Source: Levilactobacillus brevis
GTDB taxonomy: Bacteria; Bacillota; Bacilli; Lactobacillales; Lactobacillaceae
Assembly (NCBI GenBank): GCA_021383565.1
Contig: CP079699.1
Coordinates: 868,001 to 932,000 of the forward strand
Reading direction: 5' to 3'
Length of the DNA: 64,000 nucleotides
In this document: piece by piece, positions 9,382 to 18,955 of the stretch
Position numbering within the stretch: the stretch's first letter is position 1
Layout of the letters: every line of letters starts with the position of its first letter
Position numbers and translations under genes: made by a program
Notes under the pieces: generated by a model
Seen by the model: the letters and a program-made list of their open reading frames with translations, nothing else
The model's database searches: none
What the model was told of the DNA's origin: nothing

Positions 9382-10233
9382 ATGCATTTTAAACCACGCA
9401 ACTGGCCGGGTATCGTGACCGCGCTAGTGATTCTCTTGATTGCCGGGGGGCTGTTAATCAGCTTTACCCGCAATAATTCCGTCACCGCCACCGTTAGCAA
9501 TCTCAATCTCCGTAACGGTCCCGGCCTTACCTATAAAGTCACGCACAAGGTCAAGCCGAACAGTCGCCTGACCATCCTGGGCGAAAAGAGCAACTGGTAC
9601 CACGTTCGCGATAGCCAGAACCATTTCGGCTGGGTCGCCAGTTGGTTGGTTGATCATCCGGGTAGCCTCAAAAAAGTCACCAGTCTGTCGGAAGCCACGG
9701 TCGTCTTGGACCCCGGCCACGGTGGAAGTGATTCTGGTGCCCTGTCGATTGACCAGAAACATGACGAGAAGACCTACACGCTCGCCATGGCTAAGCAAGT
9801 CGCCAAGCAGTTACGGGCCCGGGGCACCCACGTCATCATGACCCGCGACAGCGACAAGACGGTCAGCCTCGCTGATCGGCCGGCCCTCGCCAATACGAAC
9901 CAGGCCAGCGCCTTTATCAGCTTTCACTTTGACTCTTCGCCGACGAACAACCTGGCTTCCGGCACTACGACCTACTACTATCACCGAGGGACTTCCTACC
10001 GGTTGGCCGAAGACATCAACGATGAAATGAGCGGCCTTGGCCTGACCAATCGCGGCATCAAATACGGAAACTTCGAAGTCATTCGGGACAACAGTCGGCC
10101 CGCACTTCTCTTGGAGATGGGCTATATTAATACGAAAAAAGATTTCAAATCCATTAGCAGTCCGCAATACCAAAAGCAGGTGGCCACCCGAGTCGTTAAG
10201 GGTCTGAGCGCCTACTTCAGTTCACAATCCTAA
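9382..10233 (+). CDS. N-acetylmuramoyl-L-alanine amidase with SH3b domain
   Basis: 283 aa membrane-anchored or secreted cell wall hydrolase. An N-terminal hydrophobic segment spans residues 11-30, an SH3b cell-wall binding domain with NLRNGPGLTYKV spans about 38-90, and an Amidase_3 catalytic domain runs from about 105 to the end. Zinc/catalytic residues are visible: His in LDPGHGGSDSG, Glu in HDEKTYT, His in ISFHFDS and Glu in LLLEMGYI. It cleaves the amide between MurNAc and the stem peptide. GAAGGAG precedes the ATG. A fructosamine-kinase gene follows 22 bases downstream. Confidence 0.95.
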   Translation: MHFKPRNWPGIVTALVILLIAGGLLISFTRNNSVTATVSNLNLRNGPGLTYKVTHKVKPNSRLTILGEKSNWYHVRDSQNHFGWVASWLVDHPGSLKKVTSLSEATVVLDPGHGGSDSGALSIDQKHDEKTYTLAMAKQVAKQLRARGTHVIMTRDSDKTVSLADRPALANTNQASAFISFHFDSSPTNNLASGTTTYYYHRGTSYRLAEDINDEMSGLGLTNRGIKYGNFEVIRDNSRPALLLEMGYINTKKDFKSISSPQYQKQVATRVVKGLSAYFSSQS

Positions 10234-10255
10234 TCTATAGAAAGAAGATCTTGAC

Positions 10256-11098
10256 ATGCAACTCACATCGGCCTGGCTTAACCAATTGCCGTTACCCACC
10301 ATTACATCAGCTCATTCCGTCTCCGGTGGTGATATCAATGAAGCCTTCCGGTTGGAAACCGCCGAAGGCCCCTATTTCCTACTCGTCCAGCCCGGTCAAC
10401 CGGCAAGCTTCTACGCACACGAGGTGGCGGGCTTGCAGGCCCTCGGCCAAGCCGTCAACGTCCCCGAAGTCATTGCGACCGGCGAGATCGACCACGACGC
10501 TTACCTGGTCCTGGAATTTCTAGAGATTGGCGATGGTAGCCAGTATGACCTGGGCCAAGCTGTCGCCCGCGTTCACCGTCTCACGGCCCATCAATTTGGT
10601 TTCGATCAGAGTAATCTAGTCGCCAAGCTACCCAAAAATAATACGTGGCAAAGCGACTGGACGACCTTCTATCTCAAGCAACGACTCGACCCACTGGTGG
10701 CCCGCGCACAAAAACATGGGCTGTGGAGTCCCACCCGTCAGGCCGCTTACGACCGGGTGCGGCAAGCCATTATCGACGAGAATCAGGGTCGGCAGATTCA
10801 ACCATCCTTGCTCCACGGTGATCTCTGGGCCGGCAACTACCTGTTCACCACCGATGGGACCCCAACCCTGATCGACCCGGACGTCTTGTACGGTGACCGG
10901 GAATTCGATCTCGCCATGACAACAATCTTTGGCGGCTTTTCCGCCGACTTTTATCGTGGCTATCAGGATGCCTATCCCCTGACCGCCGGCTACACGGAAC
11001 GACTACCACACTACCAACTCTATTACCTGCTCGCCCACCTCAATTTATTTGGAGAGACTTACGGCGAGGCGGTCGACCAGACGTTGGCTCGAGGGTAA
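10256..11098 (+). CDS. Fructosamine kinase family protein
   Basis: 280 aa aminoglycoside phosphotransferase-fold kinase of the fructosamine-3-kinase family, which phosphorylates ketoamines on glycated proteins or amino acids; the real substrate is unknown. Seen: SGGDINEAFRL nucleotide loop (residues 22-32), catalytic HGDLWAGNYL near 183 and metal-binding IDPDVLYGDREFDLA near 205. AGAAAGAAG lies upstream of ATG 10256. Probably co-transcribed with the amidase; the pairing suggests no obvious shared pathway. Confidence 0.9.
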   Translation: MQLTSAWLNQLPLPTITSAHSVSGGDINEAFRLETAEGPYFLLVQPGQPASFYAHEVAGLQALGQAVNVPEVIATGEIDHDAYLVLEFLEIGDGSQYDLGQAVARVHRLTAHQFGFDQSNLVAKLPKNNTWQSDWTTFYLKQRLDPLVARAQKHGLWSPTRQAAYDRVRQAIIDENQGRQIQPSLLHGDLWAGNYLFTTDGTPTLIDPDVLYGDREFDLAMTTIFGGFSADFYRGYQDAYPLTAGYTERLPHYQLYYLLAHLNLFGETYGEAVDQTLARG

Positions 11099-11173
11099 TT
11101 GAAGGCTATCCAGTCCGACGAATAAAGCTATATTCTTCCGAACTTTTACACTTTATGGCGACTTAATGTCGCT

Positions 11174-11212
11174 AAAATAGCCAGCATTCCATTGAGAATG
11201 CTGGCTATTTTT
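11174..11212 (+). terminator. Strong intrinsic terminator after the amidase-kinase operon
   Basis: A 16-base perfect stem (11174-11189 with 11196-11211) ends in a T-run. The palindrome could also work from the minus strand. The remainder of 11099-11391 is AT-rich with no gene. Confidence 0.9.
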
Positions 11213-11391
11213 AAGCTCTTTTATTTTCATTATACAAAAAGCGTCTTAACGCAAAAATGCACATAGCAATATCAAGTTTTCAAAGACTTGTTATTCATTT
11301 GCTAATAGCCAGTCTTTTCGAGTCATGCAAAGCTTTTTTCACGACAATCATCTGCATATAACAAAAAGCCTGATGGCAACCTAAACACACT

Positions 11392-12036
11392 CTATTCAGC
11401 CGCTAACCAATCCTGCAAATCGGCCAAACGGGTCACCCGAACTTCCGGCTGACTCTCATCAACAATCAAATGTTCGGGATCAAACAGCGCACCGGCCATT
11501 CCAGCTCGGTGCCCCGCCGCCACATCCAGGTTCCGGTCACCAATCATGATGGCTGTAGCCTTGTCCACATCGTATTGCTGGCAAAGGGCCAACAGACTGG
11601 TGGGATCGGGCTTACGTGGGTAGTCATCGTCCTTGGTGACGTACCCACTGAAGAATTGATCTAGGTTCAACGCCGCTAACCGGTCCAGGGCCCGACGATT
11701 TCGATGGGTTAACAGAAAGTTTCGCCCACCCGCGGCGGTCACCGCGGCCAAGAGTTCAGCCGCGCCAGCGAAGGCCGTCGCTTCTGGCAACAGCGGTGCG
11801 GCGAGTTGCTCGTAAATTTTGGTCAACCGTTCCCGGTCAACCTGATACTCCGCCGTAAATCGTTGATAGGCCCGACCCAGGCTGTGCTGGCGCATGGTCC
11901 GATAGATATCCTCCTGATCAATCTCAAAGTCGTTGACGCCACAAGCTACCAACGCTTCCCCAAAGGCCTGAACCATCCCCGGATAGGTGTTGACCAGCGT
12001 CCCGTCGAAATCCCAAAAAAGTTGCTGATAACACAT
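11392..12036 (-). CDS. HAD family hydrolase, phosphoglycolate phosphatase-like
   Basis: 214 aa. HAD motif I FWDFDGTLVNT is at residues 8-18, motif II LLTHRNR near 107, motif III Lys in PRKPDPTSL near 142 and motif IV MIGDRNLDVAAG near 165. The helical cap between motifs I and II fits subclass I phosphatases such as PgpB/Gph-like enzymes acting on small phosphoesters. GGAGG lies 8 bases before ATG 12036. It follows dtd with a 54-base gap and may be the last gene of a relA-dtd-HAD set, although a hairpin separates relA from dtd. Confidence 0.9.
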   Translation of the reverse strand: MCYQQLFWDFDGTLVNTYPGMVQAFGEALVACGVNDFEIDQEDIYRTMRQHSLGRAYQRFTAEYQVDRERLTKIYEQLAAPLLPEATAFAGAAELLAAVTAAGGRNFLLTHRNRRALDRLAALNLDQFFSGYVTKDDDYPRKPDPTSLLALCQQYDVDKATAIMIGDRNLDVAAGHRAGMAGALFDPEHLIVDESQPEVRVTRLADLQDWLAAE

Positions 12037-12090
12037 CGTGTTTCCTCCTAAAAAACGAGCTCGGCTGTTGCCACCGAACCCGTCGCTGTT

Positions 12091-12537
12091 TTATTTATGA
12101 TCCGTATCAAACCAAATCGTGACCGGACCGTCGTTGACCAGTGCCACCTGCATGTCGGCGCCGAAGACCCCCGTCGCCACGGGAATCCCGGTAGCCGCCA
12201 ACTTGGCATTCAGTTCCTCATACAATTTTTGGGCGTGTGCCGGTTCGCCAGCCGCAGTAAAACTGGGGCGGTTGCCCTTTTTGGTACTAGCATATAACGT
12301 GAATTGCGAAACGGACAGGATACTCCCGTCAACATCGGCCAGGCTCAAATTCATCTTGCCCGCCGCATCCTCGAACACCCGCAACTTACTAATCTTATGA
12401 ACCAGATAATCGACCTCTTCACTGGTGTCGCTGTCCTGAGCACCCACCAGCAGACAGAACCCCTGCTGAATGGCACCGTGAACCTCGCCGTCAATGGTAA
12501 CGGAGGCTTGACTAACCTTTTGCAATAATACCCGCAT
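12091..12537 (-). CDS. dtd: D-aminoacyl-tRNA deacylase
   Basis: 148 aa from ATG 12537 ([13 protein letters not shown]), the canonical N-terminus; the open frame extends to 12564 but without family similarity. Dtd hydrolyses D-amino acids from mischarged tRNA. Both active-site motifs are present: SVSQFTLYA near residue 77 and the cross-subunit NDGPVTIW near 138. GAAAGGCGGG lies upstream. It sits directly after relA, an arrangement common in Firmicutes. Confidence 0.96.
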   Translation of the reverse strand: MRVLLQKVSQASVTIDGEVHGAIQQGFCLLVGAQDSDTSEEVDYLVHKISKLRVFEDAAGKMNLSLADVDGSILSVSQFTLYASTKKGNRPSFTAAGEPAHAQKLYEELNAKLAATGIPVATGVFGADMQVALVNDGPVTIWFDTDHK

Positions 12538-12566
12538 GACACAACCCGCCTTTCTTAATTTCAACG

Positions 12567-12599
12567 TGAAAAAAGGGCGCTGAATCGCCCTCTTTTCAC
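12567..12599 (-). terminator. Hairpin between relA and dtd
   Basis: The stem GTGAAAAGAGGGCG/CGCCCTTTTTTCAC encloses a 6-base loop and contains a T-run on its 3' arm. It looks like an intrinsic terminator or attenuator after relA; dtd would need readthrough or its own promoter. Confidence 0.7.
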
Positions 12600-12608
12600 A
12601 CCTGTTGT

Positions 12609-14843
12609 TTAGTGGAACGCCCGCTTAACCACGTAGACGTCCGGAATGTTCTTAATGCTATCAATGATTCGTTGTAGTTCAAATTGATTTCTCGTGCCCA
12701 GACTGACCGAGATGATGGCCATTCGGTTGTGATCGACCTTGCCATTGATCGAGGTCAGGAACTTCGTATTGTTGTTAATCGTCCGCAGTACGTCGTTTAA
12801 CATCCCGTTACGATTGTAGCCCTGCACCTCAATATCGGCATTGTAATTGGTCTTATCGCCGGCCATATTGCCCCAGCGAACCGCCACGATCCGCTCACCA
12901 TTCTCTTCGGCGTGCTTGACGTTTGGGCAATCCTTGCGATGAACGGAAACCCCACGACCCTTGGTGATGTAGCCAACGATATCATCGCCGGGCACCGGTG
13001 AACAACAGTGGCTCAGCCGAATCAACAGGTTGTCGACACCTTCGATGACCACGCCATCGGATTCTTTGCCCTTATTGCGATCCTTACGATCATTGTCGTT
13101 ATCATTCTTAATGGTCTGGTGTTCTTCCAGCAGCTCGCGTTCTTCTTGACGCTGCCGTTCATTCTCTTCGGCCTGCCGTACACCTTCCGTGAGACGATTG
13201 GCCACGCCACGAGGCTGAATATCACCAAATCCGATCGCGGCCAGTAAGTCATCGGCGTGCTGGTAGTGCATCTTGGCGGTGACCTTCTCCAAGTTTTCCT
13301 TTTTCATCAAGGCCTTGGGGTCGTAGCCCAACTCGCGAATCGTTCGTTCCACGGCGTCTTGGCCGGCCACAATGTTTTGCTTGCGATCGGTCTGGCGGAA
13401 GAACTGTTTGATCTTGTTGCGGGCCCGCCGCGTGGAAACCAGCTTTAACCAGTCCCGACTCGGGCCAGCCGAACTGGAAGACGTACGAATGTCGACGATG
13501 TCCCCGTTCTTAATCTCGTAGTTCAGCGGCACAATCTTGCCGTTAATGGTGGCACCGGTGGTATGGTGACCAACCTCCGTGTGGATGGCATAGGCCATAT
13601 CCAACGGTCCGGCGCCCTTCGGCAACTCGAGTACGTCGCCCTTCGGTGTGAAGGCGTAGACGTGGTCGCCAAAGAGCTCGCCCTTGACACTATCCATGAA
13701 GTCGGAGGCGTCGTCGGTGTCTTCCTGCAATTCAATGATGTGCTTGAAGATGTTGAGTTTGTCGCCGGTATTGGTCTCTTGAACCTTATCTTTGACGCCT
13801 TCTTTGTAGGCCCAGTGCGCCGCAACCCCGTATTCGGCGACGGCGTGCATTTCCTTGGTTCGAATCTGGACTTCCAACGGCCGCCCCTCGGGTCCAATCA
13901 CCGTCGTATGCAGGGATTGGTACATGTTGGCCTTAGGCATCGCGATGTAGTCCTTAAACCGGCCAGGCATGGGCTTCCACTGAGAGTGGATCGCCCCGAG
14001 AACGGCGTAGCAGTACTTAATGGTATCGACAATCACTCGGATGGCAAGCAGGTCATAGATCTGGCTAAATTGCTTGTGCTGATCCTTCATCTTCCGGTAA
14101 ACCGAGTAGATGTGCTTCGGCCGGCCGTAAATTTCCGAGTCCAAGTTCAAGTCCTTGATGGAATTTTGAATGACCTTAATGGCCCCGGCAATGTACTGCT
14201 CCCGCTGATCACGCCGAGAATTCATCAGGTGAACGATCCGGTAATACTGTTGGGGGTTCAGGTAACGCAGGGAAATATCCTCGAGTTCCCACTTGATGGT
14301 GCTAATCCCCAACCGGTCGGCCAGCGGCGCGTAGATTTCCAGCGTTTCGTTGGCAATTCGGCGTTGCTTGTCGGGCCGCAAATGTTGCAGCGTCCGCATG
14401 TTGTGTAGTCGATCGGCCAATTTAACGATCATGACCCGAATGTCCTTGGACATGGCCAACAACAATTTACGGTGATTTTCCGCCAACTGTTCCCGGTTGG
14501 ATTTGTACTTAATCTTCCCCAGTTTCGTAACGCCGTCCACAATCAAAGCCACGTCGTCGCCGAAAAGTTCCCGGACATCACTGAGCGACACCCCGGTATC
14601 CTCCACAATATCGTGCAGGAAACCCGCGGAAACCGTTTCTGGGTCCATATTGAGGTCCGCCAGAATTCCAGCCACTTGGATGGGATGCATGATGTAGGGT
14701 TCACCAGATTGACGATGCTGGTCCTTGTGGGCAACCGTCGCGAAATGACAGGCTTTAACCACCATTTCAACGTGTTGCGCATTCATATATTTACCGACTC
14801 TGGCAATTACTTCTTCAGCCGTCCAGACACGTTCTTTGGTCAT
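12609..14843 (-). CDS. relA: Bifunctional (p)ppGpp synthetase/hydrolase RSH (RelA)
   Basis: 744 aa stringent-response enzyme making and degrading (p)ppGpp. ATG 14843 ([12 protein letters not shown]) is preferred over GTG 14858 since GGTGG sits 8 bases upstream and the N-terminus matches the family. Order: HD hydrolase ([19 protein letters not shown] near residue 75), synthetase ([35 protein letters not shown]), TGS domain near 395-455, helical/zinc-finger region with [11 protein letters not shown] near 620, and C-terminal ACT domain. GRFKDYIA carries the RxKD signature typical of bifunctional enzymes. An Asp/Lys-rich low-complexity stretch (near 590-605) separates the regulatory domains. Confidence 0.97.
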   Translation of the reverse strand: MTKERVWTAEEVIARVGKYMNAQHVEMVVKACHFATVAHKDQHRQSGEPYIMHPIQVAGILADLNMDPETVSAGFLHDIVEDTGVSLSDVRELFGDDVALIVDGVTKLGKIKYKSNREQLAENHRKLLLAMSKDIRVMIVKLADRLHNMRTLQHLRPDKQRRIANETLEIYAPLADRLGISTIKWELEDISLRYLNPQQYYRIVHLMNSRRDQREQYIAGAIKVIQNSIKDLNLDSEIYGRPKHIYSVYRKMKDQHKQFSQIYDLLAIRVIVDTIKYCYAVLGAIHSQWKPMPGRFKDYIAMPKANMYQSLHTTVIGPEGRPLEVQIRTKEMHAVAEYGVAAHWAYKEGVKDKVQETNTGDKLNIFKHIIELQEDTDDASDFMDSVKGELFGDHVYAFTPKGDVLELPKGAGPLDMAYAIHTEVGHHTTGATINGKIVPLNYEIKNGDIVDIRTSSSSAGPSRDWLKLVSTRRARNKIKQFFRQTDRKQNIVAGQDAVERTIRELGYDPKALMKKENLEKVTAKMHYQHADDLLAAIGFGDIQPRGVANRLTEGVRQAEENERQRQEERELLEEHQTIKNDNDNDRKDRNKGKESDGVVIEGVDNLLIRLSHCCSPVPGDDIVGYITKGRGVSVHRKDCPNVKHAEENGERIVAVRWGNMAGDKTNYNADIEVQGYNRNGMLNDVLRTINNNTKFLTSINGKVDHNRMAIISVSLGTRNQFELQRIIDSIKNIPDVYVVKRAFH

Positions 14844-14871
14844 ATTGGACGCCACCACCCTTAGTTATAAA

Positions 14872-15207
14872 TTATGATTCGACAGTCTTTTTCGTTTGGG
14901 TTAACCCGTAGCTGAGATACGACAAGCACAGGTAAACCACAGCAAAGTAATACGTATATTGCGGTAGAAATAGATAGGCGCCGAGTAGATAGACGACCGG
15001 CCAAATCAGTAGCCACCAGCCCGGCTGAGTCCGCCGATAAATGGCGCGGCCTAACCCAATCGCTAAACACCCATTGATCACGGCGAGTAATCCGCCGAAC
15101 CGGAGAACGGGATCCAAACCGATCCACGCCACCAGTGCGGGAACCACGATTCCCATGACCAGACTCACAAGCCAATACCGCCAACCAATTCTCTTCAAAA
15201 ATGCCAT
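14872..15207 (-). CDS. Small membrane protein of unknown function
   Basis: 111 aa with about four predicted membrane segments (residues 12-30, 36-53, 60-80 and 82-100), a basic N-terminus and a short charged tail. I do not recognise a family. ATG 15207 is favoured over GTG 15210 by GGGTG spacing. It lies between rsmE and relA on the same strand, 28 bases before relA, so it may share that transcript. Confidence 0.75.
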   Translation of the reverse strand: MAFLKRIGWRYWLVSLVMGIVVPALVAWIGLDPVLRFGGLLAVINGCLAIGLGRAIYRRTQPGWWLLIWPVVYLLGAYLFLPQYTYYFAVVYLCLSYLSYGLTQTKKTVES

Positions 15208-15274
15208 CACCAGTTCACCCAGCTCTCTTATAATTGGAACTATTTTAGCATGTTTTCACGGAGATTTCACCCAA

Positions 15275-16027
15275 TCATCTCGGTTGTTGCAGTTCCAAGA
15301 CCAGAGACAGCGCAGAAAGGAGATAGAGTGGCGCCGTTTCCGTCCGTAAAATCCGTGGTCCGAGGCCCACCAGCGTGGTTTGTGCGGCCTGCGCAGCGGC
15401 CACTTCGGCGGGGCTAATTCCACCTTCTGGTCCGAAGATGGTCAGCACGCGTTGGCCGGGTTCCAGAGCCTGTAACTGCTGATTTAAGGCACTCTGTTCG
15501 CCCTGCTTGGCCGATTCTTCATACGCCATCAAACGCACGTCCACGGGCTCCTGTAAGACGGCCGTGAGGTTTGGTGCGTAGCTCACCGTTGGCTGGCGGA
15601 GGCGGTGGGACTGTTCGGCCGCCCCGTCCGCAATCTTCGTGAGCCGCTTGAGTTTCTTTTCAACCTTGTTGCCCTGCCATTTGGCCACGGACCAGTCGCC
15701 CCCGAAGAAGATAATCTGGTCAACGCCGAGTTCCGTCGCCTTCTGGGTGATCCACTCCGCCTTCTCCTGCTTAGGCAAGCCACAAGCGATGAGGGCGTGC
15801 ACGGGGAGTTCAACCTTAGGCGTGGGCACGGCCGTCAAGGTTACCGTCGCCTGATCGGCGGTAACCTGAGTCAACTGGCCGTGGAACAAGTGGGCCGTGT
15901 CATCGACAAACTCCGCGGTTGCGCCCACCTCGGCCCGCAAGACGGTGACCCAGTGGTGGTAAATGACGGGAGACAACGCGACCTGATCCCCGTCGTGATG
16001 GGGTGCTGCTAGGAAGTATCGTTGCAT
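15275..16027 (-). CDS. rsmE: 16S rRNA m3U1498 methyltransferase RsmE
   Basis: 250 aa SPOUT-class methyltransferase. An N-terminal PUA-like domain (MQRYFLAAPHH start) is followed by the knotted SAM-binding domain with KQEKAEWITQKATELGVDQI near 108, TIFGPEGGISPAE near 197 and LGPRILRTETAPL near 225. The start is 3 bases after the prmA stop, indicating coupling; prmA-rsmE adjacency is conserved in Firmicutes. Confidence 0.97.
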   Translation of the reverse strand: MQRYFLAAPHHDGDQVALSPVIYHHWVTVLRAEVGATAEFVDDTAHLFHGQLTQVTADQATVTLTAVPTPKVELPVHALIACGLPKQEKAEWITQKATELGVDQIIFFGGDWSVAKWQGNKVEKKLKRLTKIADGAAEQSHRLRQPTVSYAPNLTAVLQEPVDVRLMAYEESAKQGEQSALNQQLQALEPGQRVLTIFGPEGGISPAEVAAAQAAQTTLVGLGPRILRTETAPLYLLSALSLVLELQQPR

Positions 16028-16029
16028 CT

Positions 16030-16980
16030 CTATTCATCCTCCGTTGGTTTGTGCGCGATGACACCGCGCCAATCCTTCATTTGCAAGATGTTATCGATGA
16101 TGAACCCTTGCTTGCGTTGGGCGGCCACGACCTCATCCAATTTATCAGCGATGATGCCGGACGTCAGGAAATACCCACCGGTGGTCAGGTTCTCCCAGGC
16201 TTGGGGAATCAGTGGCAAGATGATTTCGGTCAAAATGTTGGCCACGACCAAGTTGACCGGTTGGTGAATCCCCTTTAGCAAGTCATTGGGTTTCGCCACC
16301 ACGTCTTGGGCCACGGGGTTCAGATCCAAGTTGGTCTTGGCGGAACGCACGGCAACCTCATCGAGATCAAAAGCCCTGATAGCCTTGACGCCCATGTACT
16401 TGGCGGCGATGCTGAGAACACCAGAACCGGTACCGACATCATACATGGATTCGCCACCGCGAACGACCATTTCCAACGCCGTCAGGGACAGCCGCGTGGT
16501 CGGATGGGTGCCAGTTCCAAAGGCCATCCCAGGGTCGAGCCGAATGACGTTTTCACCGGGTTGGACGGGCTGATAGTTCTCCCAGCTGGGGGTCACCGTC
16601 AAATAACGGGTTACCCGGACCGGATGATAATATTTCTGCCAAGCAGTCGCCCAACTCTCGTCATCGACGGCCTTGGTCGTGACGGTACCGGGTTGGGGAT
16701 CGAGACCGAACTGACTGAGTTCGCTGACCCGCTGTTTAATCGTGGGCAAGATTTCTGGAACAAAGACGGTTTCGGGATAGTACGCGGTAATCAGCGCCCC
16801 CGTCGTCCGGTGGGGAATCGTCTTCAAGTCCACGATTTCGCCGAACTTCCCGGCCTTTAGATTGGCGTAATCCGCGGCGTCGTCGATCTTGACGCCACTA
16901 GCACCGGCTTCCTGTAAGATGTTGCTGACCGCTTCCACGGCCTCGTTGGTGGTTAAGACACTCACTTCGGTCCATTCCAT
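16030..16980 (-). CDS. prmA: Ribosomal protein L11 methyltransferase
   Basis: 316 aa class I SAM methyltransferase that trimethylates ribosomal protein L11. The N-terminal L11-recognition domain ([18 protein letters not shown]) leads into the Rossmann domain with [13 protein letters not shown] near residue 180 and VVANILTEI near 245. It heads prmA-rsmE; the hairpin at 17003-17040 between it and the upstream 105-aa gene suggests an own promoter or partial readthrough. Confidence 0.97.
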   Translation of the reverse strand: MEWTEVSVLTTNEAVEAVSNILQEAGASGVKIDDAADYANLKAGKFGEIVDLKTIPHRTTGALITAYYPETVFVPEILPTIKQRVSELSQFGLDPQPGTVTTKAVDDESWATAWQKYYHPVRVTRYLTVTPSWENYQPVQPGENVIRLDPGMAFGTGTHPTTRLSLTALEMVVRGGESMYDVGTGSGVLSIAAKYMGVKAIRAFDLDEVAVRSAKTNLDLNPVAQDVVAKPNDLLKGIHQPVNLVVANILTEIILPLIPQAWENLTTGGYFLTSGIIADKLDEVVAAQRKQGFIIDNILQMKDWRGVIAHKPTEDE

Positions 16981-17002
16981 GACTGATTTCCTCCTTATTA
17001 TG

Positions 17003-17040
17003 TAAAAAGAGCTGGAGACAACAATCTTGTCACCAGCTCA
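17003..17040 (-). terminator. Intrinsic terminator after the 105-aa gene
   Basis: The minus strand forms GAGCTGG..ACAA / TTGT..CCAGCTC followed by TTTTT, lying between the 105-aa gene and prmA. Confidence 0.85.
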
Positions 17041-17076
17041 CCGCTAAACATTTAAGAAATTGACGAAGACGGCCGC

Positions 17077-17394
17077 CTAGACCTTCTCGGTTTTGGACGG
17101 GTGGTCAGCGTTTTTTTGCTTTCGCTGGGCAAGACGTGTTTCCAGATAATCCAACATGTCCGCCTCATTTTGGAATACGCGGGGATGCTTCTGTTTGTGC
17201 AGGCGCAAATCAATCTCGTTAATTCGCTGACGCCCGGTCCACGTATGCCCATAACGAATGATTACCCGGTTATTGAGCGAATCTTTTCCGAATTTAAAGA
17301 CGTAGACGCTCTCTGGCGCCATCAACGGCCGAATATAGGACTTCTCATAACGATAGTTGTTCTGCCGCAAAAACTCTTTGGTTCGACTCAGCAT
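17077..17394 (-). CDS. Conserved-looking small protein of unknown function
   Basis: 105 aa from ATG 17394, with AGGAGGTG 7 bases upstream (a GTG at 17403 overlaps that site). Basic, soluble, rich in Arg/Lys/Tyr, with LSRTKEFLRQNNYRYEKS at the start and a helical LDYLETRLAQRKQ tail. No family recognised. A cre-like palindrome lies at the start site of its putative promoter, suggesting CcpA control. Confidence 0.75.
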   Translation of the reverse strand: MLSRTKEFLRQNNYRYEKSYIRPLMAPESVYVFKFGKDSLNNRVIIRYGHTWTGRQRINEIDLRLHKQKHPRVFQNEADMLDYLETRLAQRKQKNADHPSKTEKV

Positions 17395-17580
17395 GGTAAT
17401 CACCTCCTAATTCATGACAATCTACTCGGTTCACAAACATTTTAAGGCCACTTCGGTTGTCTAACCCACTTTAAAATGTATCAATAATTGATAATAGTTG
17501 ATTTTACACCAGATTGCAAGCAAAAAGTCCACGCGTCACAACATTTGTGGCTCTTGATTTCAGCCCGATGGTCACTATTT

Positions 17581-17594
17581 TGTAAACACTTACA
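17581..17594. promoter_or_regulatory. cre-like CcpA operator
   Basis: TGTAAACACTTACA matches the cre consensus TGWAARCGYTWNCW with one mismatch (A for the central G). It lies at or just downstream of the predicted start of the minus-strand promoter at 17594-17602, a repressing position. Confidence 0.5.
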
Positions 17595-17602
17595 TTATAC
17601 CA
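17594..17602 (-). promoter_or_regulatory. Extended -10 promoter for the 105-aa gene
   Basis: The minus strand reads TGGTATAAT; transcription would start near 17587, giving a leader of about 190 bases. The remainder of the 17395-17745 gap has no gene. Confidence 0.55.
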
Positions 17603-17745
17603 TACTGTCCGCACGGTTTCCGCAAAAATACGGCATCCCCAACCAGAAATTGACGCCTCCAGCATTTTGGTTGCATTTTATAAACAAATCGTTAAGAATA
17701 GAAGGTAAAACAAAGCGGCTGGTGGCCGTGAGGAGGAAAACTATC

Positions 17746-18123
17746 GTGCTAAAAGAGTTTAAGGAATTTATCGCCCGCGGCAACGTCATGGACCTGGCCG
17801 TTGGGGTCATCGTTGGGGCGGCGTTCACCGCCATCGTCAATTCTCTGGTGGAAAATCTGATCAACCCGTTACTGGGGATTTTCATTGGAAACATTGATTT
17901 TTCCAATCTGGTCTTTACCGTGGGACAAGCGCACTTCCGTTACGGGGCATTTATCAACGCTATCATTAACTTCCTGATTATCGCCTTCGTGGTCTTCCTA
18001 CTGGTTAAGTTCTTGAATAAGTTGACGCCCAAACCCACCGAGAAGGAAGCAGAACCAGAGCCGAGCACTGAGGAGAAATACCTGCAAGAGATTGTGGAAT
18101 TATTAAAGAAAGATGCTAAGTAA
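17746..18123 (+). CDS. mscL: Large-conductance mechanosensitive channel MscL
   Basis: 125 aa, from GTG 17746 with AGGAGG 9 bases upstream; the open frame starts far earlier but only this start gives the family N-terminus [20 protein letters not shown]. Two membrane helices (about 15-40 and 63-85) flank a short loop, followed by an acidic/charged C-terminal helix ([14 protein letters not shown]). It opens under membrane tension to release solutes on hypo-osmotic shock. Confidence 0.97.
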   Translation: MLKEFKEFIARGNVMDLAVGVIVGAAFTAIVNSLVENLINPLLGIFIGNIDFSNLVFTVGQAHFRYGAFINAIINFLIIAFVVFLLVKFLNKLTPKPTEKEAEPEPSTEEKYLQEIVELLKKDAK

Positions 18124-18137
18124 CTCAACCAGTATTT

Positions 18138-18172
18138 TACTAGGGGCCGTGAGCGATCGCGACCCCTTTTGT
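18138..18172 (+). terminator. Possible terminator of mscL
   Basis: GGGG..CGATCG..CCCC followed by TTTTG. The stem is interrupted, so confidence is modest. Confidence 0.45.
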
Positions 18173-18255
18173 CTGTCCGCCACTATCCGCATACGTCACA
18201 AGGCACCATAAATTCGTGGTCGCCGGTAAATTTAATCAATTGCTAAAATTTTTTC

Positions 18256-18284
18256 TTGAAATCCCCCACACCGCCCCATAAAAT
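18256..18284 (+). promoter_or_regulatory. Promoter of the sunset-like/EndA operon
   Basis: TTGAAA (18256-18261), 17-base spacer and TAAAAT (18279-18284). The predicted transcript begins near 18291, just before a nested hairpin (GGATT..CGGCT/AGCCG..AATCC, 18293-18320). Confidence 0.65.
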
Positions 18285-18355
18285 AAAAATCAGGGATTAT
18301 CGGCTAAAGCCGCAATCCTCGCTATTATTTTCTACATATTAAGGAGCGACAACGT

Positions 18356-18955
18356 ATGATGATTTTTATTTGGCTGCTGATCTGTGCCGCTGGCGGCTAT
18401 TGGGCGTATACCCACCATCGCAAGTGGCTGGTGGCCCTGAGTGCCGTGCTCTTCGTCTTCGGCGGAATTGGCGCATTGGGCGCGAGTCAGCCAACCGAAA
18501 AGACCAAGACGGTGAAGGTTGGGACGGCCCGTTTGGCCAAGGCCCAGAGCGAGTCACGACAACTCGCGGCCTCGGCTAGCCGACAGGATAAGGCCTTGGC
18601 TCTCGTGTCGAGTCAAGTCGATGAATCGGAATCGGTGAGCGAATCAAAGGCCGATAGTGCAAGCGAAGCCGTGGCTAGTTCTAAAGCAACCGCTAAATCC
18701 GAATCAAAAGCGGCCGCCAAAACCGCTAGCGAACAAGCTAGTGCGGCCAGTCATCAGGCCACCCAGACCAGTCGAGCCAGCCACAAGCAAGGCGATCTCG
18801 ATACCAACAAAGCACAAAAGATTGTGGGTAACCGCAATTCCAAGATTTACCACACTCCCGATCAGGCCGGCTACCACATGAATAGTAGTAATGCGGTTTA
18901 TTTCCAGACGGAAGCCCAAGCCAAGGCGGCGGGTTATAGAAAGGCGCTGCGCTAA
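18356..18955 (+). CDS. Membrane-anchored protein with C-terminal sunset-like domain
   Basis: 199 aa. Two hydrophobic segments (residues 2-17 and 24-44) anchor it; residues 50-150 are Ser/Ala/Lys-rich low complexity, probably an extended linker outside the membrane. The last 45 residues, VGNRNSKIYHTPDQAGYHMN onward to the QTEAQAKAAGYRKAL end, resemble the small domain found beside DNA-entry and thermonuclease-type proteins. AAGGAG lies 9 bases before ATG 18356. The stop codon overlaps the ATG of the next gene, an EndA-like nuclease, so the two are translationally coupled. Confidence 0.82.
   Translation: MMIFIWLLICAAGGYWAYTHHRKWLVALSAVLFVFGGIGALGASQPTEKTKTVKVGTARLAKAQSESRQLAASASRQDKALALVSSQVDESESVSESKADSASEAVASSKATAKSESKAAAKTASEQASAASHQATQTSRASHKQGDLDTNKAQKIVGNRNSKIYHTPDQAGYHMNSSNAVYFQTEAQAKAAGYRKALR

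Noticed and set aside
13563-14408. 281-codon plus-strand frame within relA
   Set aside because: Antisense shadow of relA; composition is rich in Asp/Val/Leu/Gly mirror codons and no motif is recognisable.
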